A DNA stretch of 9,524 nt from Candidatus Levyibacteriota bacterium (GTDB lineage Bacteria > Patescibacteriota > Microgenomatia > Levybacterales > UBA12049): contig CAIQLZ010000041.1 of assembly GCA_903872785.1 (NCBI GenBank), forward strand, positions 1 to 9,524. The letters are read 5' to 3'. The notes beneath the pieces are model-generated. The model searched no databases, had not been told where the DNA came from, and saw nothing but the letters and a program-made list of their open reading frames with translations. The position numbers and the translations under genes were made by a program. Each line of letters opens with the position of its first letter. The stretch's first letter is position 1. Shown one piece after another: positions 1-4,795 of this stretch.

Positions 1-2
1 GT

Positions 3-230
3 AACTACCTTGTGGACGAATTCTTACATCGTTCAGAGTGTACTCATCTATTGTTTTTGGATGCAGATATTCATTTTGATCCAAGAGATGTCATCGCTCT
101 ACTAGCGCTTGATAAAGACGTTATTGGTGGTCCTTATCCTAAGAAAGCCATCAAATGGAAATCGGTTAAAAGAGCAATTGAAAAGAAAGCCAAGGCCTTT
201 TCCAAAAATAAAAATTGCGGGTCGGTTTAA
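3..230 (+). pseudogene. Fragment of a phage-type glycosyltransferase-like protein (5' end outside window, 3' end chimeric)
   Basis: The frame is open to the window edge, so the gene begins upstream; a GTG at 12 is only an internal codon. The translation has THLLFLDADIHFDP followed by a conserved-looking DKDVIGGPYPKK block. This resembles the GT-A-fold glycosyltransferase-like proteins common in phage and metagenomic genomes, in which a DxD motif (here DAD) binds the metal and nucleotide sugar. Resemblance holds to about position 165-180. Beyond that the frame becomes lysine-rich and ends at a TAA (228-230), while thymidylate synthase sequence runs in another frame across the same bases. The glycosyltransferase is therefore truncated by a join. 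Whether the join is an assembly error at a contig end, a viral recombination scar or a real deletion cannot be told from sequence alone. The family call is from memory of motifs and is moderately sure. Confidence 0.5.
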
Positions 231-348
231 TTCGATTGCAGATTTTACTCCCGATAAAGTTGTTTTGGAAGATTATGATCCTTACCCTTCAATAAAAGCG
301 CAGTTAACAGTTGCCGGCGGTTATTTTGAAAAGAAAAAAAAGAAATGA
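166..348 (+). pseudogene. thyA: Thymidylate synthase, C-terminal fragment only
   Basis: Thymidylate synthase methylates dUMP to dTMP, using methylene-tetrahydrofolate and yielding dihydrofolate. Only the last 60 residues are here. They contain the family's C-terminal signature: LKRKPRPFPKIKI, then a phenylalanine/aspartate stretch, then DYDPYPSIKA, matching the usual LxRxPxPLPKL...GYDPHPAIKA. The catalytic cysteine and dUMP-binding arginines would lie upstream and are absent. In this frame a TAG stands at 100-102 and nothing between 103 and about 165 looks like the family, so the coding sequence is cut where glycosyltransferase sequence begins. The C-terminus runs about 11 residues past the usual end and finishes in five lysines. 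The stop overlaps the folA start as ATGA, implying translational coupling with the enzyme that recycles its dihydrofolate product. Recognition of the fragment is secure; whether the native gene is broken is not. Confidence 0.85.
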
Positions 349-827
349 AGATAAGTATAATTGCTGCGATTGGAAAAAAACGTGAGTTGGGAAAAGGAGG
401 CCAGATTCCTTGGCATATTTCCGAGGATTTCCAAAGATTTAAGCAAATTACCAGCGGACATTCTGTTATCATGGGTCGGAAGACCTGGGAATCATTGCCG
501 ATAAAACCTTTACCAAAGCGCATAAACATTGTTATAACGCGGGATGCAGAATTTAAACCGGAAGGCGCAATTATTTGCAGTTCAATTGAAAATGCAATTG
601 AGCTTGCGAAGAAGGCGGAAGGAGGAGAAGAAGTTTTTGTGATTGGCGGAGGACAGATTTTTGAGCAGGCAATATCTTTGGCGGACAAACTTTATTTAAC
701 CGTAATTGATTCAACTTTTAATGCGGATACCTTTTTTCCTGATTACTCTGATTTTAAAAGAGTTGTTTTTGAAAAGTCCGTAAAGGAAGGAAAGTATAAA
801 TACAAATTTCTGGAGCTTAAGAGATAA
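345..827 (+). CDS. folA: Dihydrofolate reductase
   Basis: This is the cytosolic NADPH-dependent enzyme reducing dihydrofolate to tetrahydrofolate, which serves thymidylate and one-carbon metabolism. The 160-residue length is normal for bacterial DHFR. Visible motifs are the N-terminal strand ISIIAAIGKKRELGKGG; IPWHISEDF with Trp23 and the substrate-binding acidic residue Asp28 (equivalent to E. coli Asp27); VIMGRKTWESLP at 41-52 in the NADPH and folate site; and VFVIGGGQIF at 97-106 with the cofactor-binding glycines. The ATG overlaps the thymidylate synthase stop by four bases, in the common thyA-folA order, and an A-rich run precedes it instead of a Shine-Dalgarno. The gene ends with TAA, and a promoter-like sequence for glyA begins immediately afterwards. 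Nothing is missing from the active site. Confidence 0.96.
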   Translation: MKISIIAAIGKKRELGKGGQIPWHISEDFQRFKQITSGHSVIMGRKTWESLPIKPLPKRINIVITRDAEFKPEGAIICSSIENAIELAKKAEGGEEVFVIGGGQIFEQAISLADKLYLTVIDSTFNADTFFPDYSDFKRVVFEKSVKEGKYKYKFLELKR

Positions 828-842
828 TTTTCCTTATTGATT
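827..842 (+). repeat. 16-base direct repeat shared with the gdhA promoter (copy 1)
   Basis: ATTTTCCTTATTGATT occurs here and at 7115-7130. Both copies start at or within about ten bases after the stop codon of the previous gene. In both, the last six bases form the -35 box of a promoter with a 17-base spacer. Confidence 0.75.
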
Positions 843-865
843 TGTAAGTTTGCAGTTGGTAATAT
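837..865 (+). promoter_or_regulatory. Sigma70-like promoter of glyA
   Basis: TTGATT at 837-842 and TAATAT at 860-865 are separated by exactly 17 bases. The predicted transcription start is near 872, eight bases before the glyA ATG at 880, and no Shine-Dalgarno is present. The -35 box is the end of a 16-base sequence (827-842) that recurs in the gdhA promoter. Confidence 0.6.
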
Positions 866-879
866 AACCTCAAGTTTCA

Positions 880-2199
880 ATGAAAGCATTAATTAAAACC
901 GATCCTCAAATTTATAAACTTATCAAAGAAGAAGAGAAAAGGCTTCAGGATACTTTGGAGATGATTCCCTCAAATAACTTTCAAAGCAAGGCTGTTTTGG
1001 AAGCCTTAGGTAGTATTTATAATTATAAATATTCCGAAGGCTATCCTTTTAAGCGTTATTATCAGGGGCAAAAATATGCCGATAGCGTGGAAATTTTGGC
1101 AATTAAGCGGGCGGAAAAATTATTTGGGGTTCCTTATGTTAATGTTCAGCCTTATTCCGGAAGTCCGGCAAATTCCGCAATTTATTTTGCCCTTTTGGAA
1201 CCGAAAGATAAAATAATGGGTCTTTCTCTGGCATTCGGCGGACATTTAACTCACGGTTCACCTGTTTCTTTTTCAGGAAAATATTTTACGATAGTCTCCT
1301 ATAAATTGGATAAACAGGGCATTATAGATTATGATCAAGTTGAAAAGCTGGCCTTAAAAGAAAAACCAAAAATAATTGTTTGCGGTGCGACTGCTTATCC
1401 GAGAATTATTGATTTCAAAAGATTCGGGCAAATTGCCGATAAATGCGGTGCATATTTATTAGCTGATATTTCGCACATTGCAGGTTTGGTTGTTGCGGGA
1501 GTGCATCCGTCACCTGTTTCGTATGTCCACATCGTCATGACCACAACGCACAAAACTTTGAGAGGTCCAAGAGGAGCAATGGTTATGGTAACTGAAAAAG
1601 GCTTTAAAAAAGATCCTGAATTAGGGGAAAAAATTAACAAAGCGGTATTTCCCGGTCTCCAGGGAGGGCCGCATGACAATCAAACAGCGGCAATTGCAGT
1701 TGCTTTAAAAGAGGCAAGTTCGTTGGCTTTTAAAAAATATGGGCAGCAAATTGTCAAAAACTCCAAGGCTTTAGCTGGTGAGCTTATTAAGTCTGGCTTT
1801 AATTTAATCAGCGGGGGAAGTGACAATCATTTAATTCTGATTGACCTGACTGATAAAAAGGCAAATGGGGCAGTGGCAGCTTTGGCTTTGGAAGTTGCCG
1901 GAATTATTGTAAATAAAAATGCAGTTCCAAATGACCCAATGCCTCCTTTTTATCCGTCGGGAATAAGGTTAGGAACACCAGCCATAACGACGCGGGGCAT
2001 GAAAGAAAAAGAAATGAAAAAAATTGCAGAATGGATAAATGAAGCCATAAATCAGGTAAAAGGTGAAAAATTGCCGTCCGATAAAGAAAAGCGCAGAGAA
2101 TTTTGGAGAGCTTTCAAAATAAAAATTGTAAAAAATAAAAAACTTTTGGAAATTGCCAAAGAAGTTAAGGCATTTTGCCTCAAGTTTCCCCTGTTTTAG
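880..2199 (+). CDS. glyA: Serine hydroxymethyltransferase
   Basis: This PLP enzyme interconverts serine and glycine while loading tetrahydrofolate with a one-carbon unit, and so supplies the methylene-tetrahydrofolate used by thymidylate synthase. The 439 residues are slightly longer than the E. coli enzyme. The PLP lysine is Lys225 in TTTHKTLRGPRG. Asp196 and His199 in ADISHIAG contact the cofactor ring. Glu53 lies in YSEGYPFKRYY, and GGHLTHGSP is at 120-128. The subunit-interface segment GGPHDNQTAA resembles eukaryotic-type SHMT rather than the E. coli form. The normally conserved SEN motif near residue 32 reads SNN. The ATG at 880 is the first start in a frame that covers the whole N-terminal arm. 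The gene has its own promoter rather than relying on folA, although it follows by only 52 bases. Confidence 0.96.
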   Translation: MKALIKTDPQIYKLIKEEEKRLQDTLEMIPSNNFQSKAVLEALGSIYNYKYSEGYPFKRYYQGQKYADSVEILAIKRAEKLFGVPYVNVQPYSGSPANSAIYFALLEPKDKIMGLSLAFGGHLTHGSPVSFSGKYFTIVSYKLDKQGIIDYDQVEKLALKEKPKIIVCGATAYPRIIDFKRFGQIADKCGAYLLADISHIAGLVVAGVHPSPVSYVHIVMTTTHKTLRGPRGAMVMVTEKGFKKDPELGEKINKAVFPGLQGGPHDNQTAAIAVALKEASSLAFKKYGQQIVKNSKALAGELIKSGFNLISGGSDNHLILIDLTDKKANGAVAALALEVAGIIVNKNAVPNDPMPPFYPSGIRLGTPAITTRGMKEKEMKKIAEWINEAINQVKGEKLPSDKEKRREFWRAFKIKIVKNKKLLEIAKEVKAFCLKFPLF

Positions 2200-2228
2200 T
2201 CAAGTATTTTTTGCGGATTTTTTTGTCC

Positions 2229-2257
2229 TTGTTTTTATTTTTTTACTTTGTTATAAT
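2229..2257 (+). promoter_or_regulatory. Strong sigma70-like promoter of the rpsB-tsf operon
   Basis: TTGTTT at 2229-2234, a 17-base spacer, and a perfect TATAAT at 2252-2257. The -10 is preceded by TG plus one base, making it an extended -10. The region upstream is T-rich (about 2206-2248). The predicted start is near 2264, directly at the foot of the first leader hairpin. Confidence 0.7.
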
Positions 2258-2263
2258 TTCGAA

Positions 2264-2420
2264 ATTACCCTTCGACATTAGTCAGGGTAAATACACACAT
2301 TCAGCTTTAAGTCTTGTAAAAATTACTGAATGGAGGAAGCCCGTCTAATCTTGCTGTTTAGTTTTGGGGACTATTCGTTCATGCCCTACAGAGCGATTTA
2401 AGCCGGGTAAAGACTTTAAT
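2264..2420 (+). promoter_or_regulatory. Structured 5' leader of rpsB, candidate autoregulatory RNA
   Basis: About 157 bases lie between the predicted transcription start and the rpsB ATG. A 5' hairpin pairs TTACCCT (2265-2271) with AGGGTAA (2284-2290). A small GTAA/TTAC hairpin lies at 2316-2326. A nested domain has four stacked stems: CCCG 2340-2343 with CGGG 2404-2407; TAATC 2346-2350 with GATTTA 2395-2400 (one bulge); GCTG 2353-2356 with CAGAGC 2389-2394 (two-base bulge); and TGGGG 2365-2369 with CCCTA 2384-2388 (one wobble). AAGTCTT 2309-2315 is a perfect complement of AAGACTT 2410-2416, which ends four bases before the start codon. Control of rpsB through its leader by protein S2 is known in Enterobacteria; that this leader does the same is inference. 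Confidence 0.5.
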
Positions 2421-3278
2421 ATGAAAGAAATTACACTCGAAGAATTATTAGAAGCGGGTTGCCACTTTGGCCACCAAGTTACCAGATCTAACCCCAAAGC
2501 CCGGGATTTCATTTTTGAATCCCGTGACAACATCCACATTATCGATCTTGCCAAAACAAAAGGGGGCTTGGAAGAGGCCGCCGCCTTTATCAAAGCTTTG
2601 GCCTCCAAGGGAGGCAGTCTAGTAGTTGTTGGAACCAAAAGACAAGCACAAGCAATAGTAGAAGAAGAAATAAAAAGAGCCCGTTTGGCAAGCTCAGAGC
2701 AGGGTGGCGAAAAAATTTTTTACATTACCAACCGTTGGGTTGGAGGGCTTTTGACAAATTTTGCTGAGGTTTCCAAAAATTTTAAAAAATACGCAGATTT
2801 CGTAACTGATTTACAGGATGACGAAGTTAAAGCAAGATATACAAAAAAAGAAATAGGGGGATGGGAAAAAGAAAAGAACAAATTAGAAAATCTTTATGGC
2901 GGAGTAGCAAAAATTACCAAAATGCCGGACGCTCTTTTTATAATCGATTCGCATTTGGAAGATTTAGCAGTCCGCGAAGCATTGGTAATGAGTATTCCGA
3001 CAGTTGCTTTGGTTGATACCAATGCAGATCCGTCTATTATAGATTATCCAATTCCTGCAAATGATGACGCAGTCGGTTCGATTAAACTGATTGTAGATTA
3101 CATTATTGATGCATGGATTGAAGGTCGAAAAGAAGAGGTAAAGCAAAGGGAGGTTCAGGAGAAAAAGGAAGCTTTAAGATTGGAAAAAGCTAAAGTAAAA
3201 GAAGTAAAAGAAAAAGCCAAATTTGTAAAAAAAGAGGCAAAAACAGCTAAAATAGAAAAAAAGAAGGTGAAAAAATAA
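2421..3278 (+). CDS. rpsB: 30S ribosomal protein S2
   Basis: S2 sits at the head-body junction of the 30S subunit, is among the last proteins to assemble and helps recruit S1. The 285 residues begin MKEITLEELLEAGCHFGHQ, the typical S2 N-terminus, so the ATG at 2421 is preferred over an in-frame TTG at 2364 that lies inside the structured leader. RWVGGLLTNF at 105-114 and ALVDTNADP through IPANDDAVGSI at 196-221 are family hallmarks. From about residue 237 the protein continues as a helical tail of alternating lysine and glutamate ending KKKVKK, longer and more basic than in E. coli S2. tsf starts on the base after the stop, the classic rpsB-tsf operon. No clear Shine-Dalgarno precedes the ATG; a GGAGGA lies 84 bases upstream within the leader. 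Confidence 0.97.
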   Translation: MKEITLEELLEAGCHFGHQVTRSNPKARDFIFESRDNIHIIDLAKTKGGLEEAAAFIKALASKGGSLVVVGTKRQAQAIVEEEIKRARLASSEQGGEKIFYITNRWVGGLLTNFAEVSKNFKKYADFVTDLQDDEVKARYTKKEIGGWEKEKNKLENLYGGVAKITKMPDALFIIDSHLEDLAVREALVMSIPTVALVDTNADPSIIDYPIPANDDAVGSIKLIVDYIIDAWIEGRKEEVKQREVQEKKEALRLEKAKVKEVKEKAKFVKKEAKTAKIEKKKVKK

Positions 3279-3734
3279 ATGATAGATATAGATCTTCTGA
3301 AAAAACTTCGTAATGAGACTTCCGTCTCGATCGCAGATTGCAGAAAGGCTTTGGAGGGATCAAAAAATGATTACAAAAAAGCTTTAGCTGTGCTTAAAAA
3401 GAGTGGTTTGGAAAAAGCCGCAAAAAAATCTGACAGAAAAACTCCTCAGGGCCTGGTTGAATCATATATTCATCAAAATGGCCGGGTTGGAGCTTTAGTT
3501 GAGGTTTCCTGTGAAACTGATTTTGTTGCTCTTACAGATGAATTTAAAAAGCTTACGCATGAAATTTGCATGCAGGTAGCAGCTATGAACCCAAAGAATG
3601 TAGCAGTTTTATTAAAACAAGAATATATTAAGGATAGCTCTAAAACAATTGAGATTTTGGTTAAAGAAACAATTGCAAAATTGGGAGAGAACATAGTTAT
3701 TAAAAGGTTTCAAAGATTCGAAATCGGAGAATAA
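3279..3734 (+). CDS. tsf: Translation elongation factor Ts (short form)
   Basis: EF-Ts is the nucleotide exchange factor that releases GDP from EF-Tu. The N-terminal UBA-like domain is clear (IDLLKKLRNETSVSIADCRKAL, residues 4-25), although the usual TGAG motif reads TSVS. The core motif VEVSCETDFVA at 74-84 carries the conserved Asp81-Phe82 pair that inserts into EF-Tu. At 151 residues it is far shorter than the E. coli protein (283) and shorter than the 196-residue Thermus form, so one core subdomain and the coiled-coil are missing. It still ends in a normal-looking RFQRFEIGE. The ATG directly abuts the rpsB stop with no gap, so translation is probably coupled. Confidence 0.95.
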   Translation: MIDIDLLKKLRNETSVSIADCRKALEGSKNDYKKALAVLKKSGLEKAAKKSDRKTPQGLVESYIHQNGRVGALVEVSCETDFVALTDEFKKLTHEICMQVAAMNPKNVAVLLKQEYIKDSSKTIEILVKETIAKLGENIVIKRFQRFEIGE

Positions 3735-3744
3735 TCTAAATTCA

Positions 3745-3765
3745 CTTTCTGCGTGGGAGAAAGGA
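3745..3765 (+). promoter_or_regulatory. Hairpin overlapping the ribosome binding site of the 85-residue ORF
   Basis: CTTTCT at 3745-3750 and AGAAAG at 3758-3763 form a perfect 6-bp stem with a 7-base loop. The right arm shares bases with AAGGA (3761-3765), a well-placed Shine-Dalgarno nine bases before the ATG at 3775. This is one of the few convincing Shine-Dalgarno sites in the window, and folding would partly hide it. Confidence 0.4.
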
Positions 3766-3774
3766 ACGATCCAG

Positions 3775-4032
3775 ATGGTTATCGGTCAAACAGAAAGGCT
3801 AATTTGTTATTCAGATAAAGTAAAAAGAACTAGGGTAATGGACCTGCTGGTTAAATTGGATGGCGAAAAAATTTACAAACCGGAAGATACGGTAGAAGCA
3901 AGATTGCAAGATTTGACCGCAAAAATTCTTTCTTACAAAAAACAGCTTTCTTGTACTAAAAGCTTTACCGAAGAAAAACTTATAAAGACAAGGATTGCTG
4001 AAATAAAATGGCAAAAATCACTTAAAGTATAG
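3775..4032 (+). CDS. Unrecognised 85-residue protein between tsf and frr
   Basis: I do not recognise this protein. It is basic overall. The N-terminal part contains short beta-like stretches (MVIGQTERLICYSD and MDLLVKLDGEKIY), and the C-terminal half from about residue 40 is a likely long helix rich in leucine, lysine and glutamate. There is no signal peptide or membrane segment. It begins 40 bases after tsf with a good AAGGA ribosome binding site; a second in-frame ATG at 3838 (residue 22) is an alternative start. It occupies the place where most bacteria carry pyrH (UMP kinase), but at 85 residues and with no kinase motif it is not that enzyme. Position and direction suggest co-transcription with rpsB-tsf. 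It may be a lineage-specific translation-associated protein; function unknown. Confidence 0.65.
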   Translation: MVIGQTERLICYSDKVKRTRVMDLLVKLDGEKIYKPEDTVEARLQDLTAKILSYKKQLSCTKSFTEEKLIKTRIAEIKWQKSLKV

Positions 4033-4073
4033 GAAAGTAGGATCCTTGATTAAATAATTCTTTTTTGATAGTC

Positions 4074-4079
4074 TAAGAT
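4074..4079 (+). promoter_or_regulatory. Possible -10 element of frr (leaderless)
   Basis: TAAGAT ends six bases before the frr ATG at 4086, which would start transcription at or next to the start codon. No good -35 lies at 17 bases (a TTGATT at 4046-4051 is 22 bases away), so this is weak. frr has no Shine-Dalgarno. Confidence 0.3.
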
Positions 4080-4085
4080 TGCTTT

Positions 4086-4658
4086 ATGGATGATGTAGTT
4101 TCAGAAATGCGGCAAAAAATGCAGAAAGCATTGCAAATTCTTCAGGAGGACTTATCAACTGTCAGAACCGGCCGGGCTATGCCGTCTTTGGTTGAAAATA
4201 TTGTAGTTAATGTTTATGGTGGTCCGACGACTGGCGGAACAAAATTAAAAATAAAAGAATTGGCAACAATTTCCGTACCTGATTCTCAGACTTTAGTTCT
4301 TCAACCATTTGACCCTTCAATTATAGGCGAAATTCAAAAGGGAATAATGGAATCAAATATTGGCTTAACTCCTTCTTCAGACAGTCAGGTTATCAGAATT
4401 TCAATTCCATTCTTGTCTGAAGAAAGAAGAAAAGATTTGATAAAACTCATGAAGCAAAAACTGGAAAACGGGAGAATCGCAATCCGTCAGATTAGGCAGG
4501 ATACGAGAAATATTGTAAGAAAAAAACACAATGACAAGGAAATTTCCGAGGAGCAGATGTACAGAATAGATCAGGATATTCAAAAAATAACCGATGAAAT
4601 TATGATTCCGGTTGATGAAATGGGAAATAAAAAAGAAGCAGAGCTGATGCAAATATAG
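4086..4658 (+). CDS. frr: Ribosome recycling factor
   Basis: RRF works with EF-G to split post-termination ribosomes so that they can be reused. The 190-residue length is close to the usual 185. The N-terminal helix carries LSTVRTGRAMPSL (23-35), including the conserved RTGRA that contacts 23S rRNA. The central beta domain follows, with YGGPTTGGTKLKIKELA and the QPFDPSIIGEIQKGI block. The C-terminal helices contain the basic IAIRQIRQDTRNIVRKKH stretch (131-148), including Arg134 and the RxxxR pattern typical of the family. The ATG at 4086 lies 53 bases after the preceding small ORF, with no ribosome binding site. Its place after rpsB-tsf is conserved across bacteria, although pyrH normally lies between. 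Confidence 0.97.
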   Translation: MDDVVSEMRQKMQKALQILQEDLSTVRTGRAMPSLVENIVVNVYGGPTTGGTKLKIKELATISVPDSQTLVLQPFDPSIIGEIQKGIMESNIGLTPSSDSQVIRISIPFLSEERRKDLIKLMKQKLENGRIAIRQIRQDTRNIVRKKHNDKEISEEQMYRIDQDIQKITDEIMIPVDEMGNKKEAELMQI

Positions 4659-4661
4659 TTA

Positions 4662-4786
4662 GACGATCGAAGATAGGGTAGAAGATGGAATTTTGAAGAT
4701 TGAAAATAGACGGTAGATCGTGATTTAATCTATCTTCCAGCTTCTATTTTCAAAAATCTACTATCCGCTTTCTATCATCTGCCGTC
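4662..4786. repeat. Imperfect 125-bp palindrome between frr and rseP
   Basis: The intergenic stretch is a purine-rich left arm built of loose GAAGAT/ATAGA units, followed by a pyrimidine-rich right arm. Matching pairs, outer to inner, are GACG 4662-4665 with CGTC 4783-4786; GATAG 4672-4676 with CTATC 4772-4776; an 11-bp perfect pair TTGAAAATAGA 4700-4710 with TCTATTTTCAA 4743-4753; and TAGAT 4714-4718 with ATCTA 4728-4732. GAAGATAG 4669-4676 is also complementary to CTATCTTC 4730-4737. It has no coding potential and no terminal T-run. It could be a REP-like or miniature mobile repeat, or an RNA processing hairpin between frr and rseP. Confidence 0.65.
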
Positions 4787-4795
4787 AAAAGCAAT

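Noticed and set aside
2206..2250. T-rich stretch after glyA as an intrinsic terminator
   Set aside because: No convincing GC-rich hairpin precedes the T-runs. It may simply be the A/T-rich upstream part of the rpsB promoter.
2351..2401. A 16-codon leader peptide frame (TTG start) downstream of GGAGGA in the rpsB leader
   Set aside because: The 13-base spacing from GGAGGA is too long, the start is TTG, and no codon run suggests attenuation. The bases are better explained by stem pairing.
2364..2420. In-frame TTG at 2364 as the start of rpsB, adding 19 residues
   Set aside because: The extra residues do not resemble S2. The family N-terminus begins at the ATG at 2421, and the added stretch lies in the structured leader.
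4662..4786. Palindrome as an intrinsic terminator of frr
   Set aside because: No T-run follows the right arm, the stem has many mismatches, and rseP starts only ten bases later.
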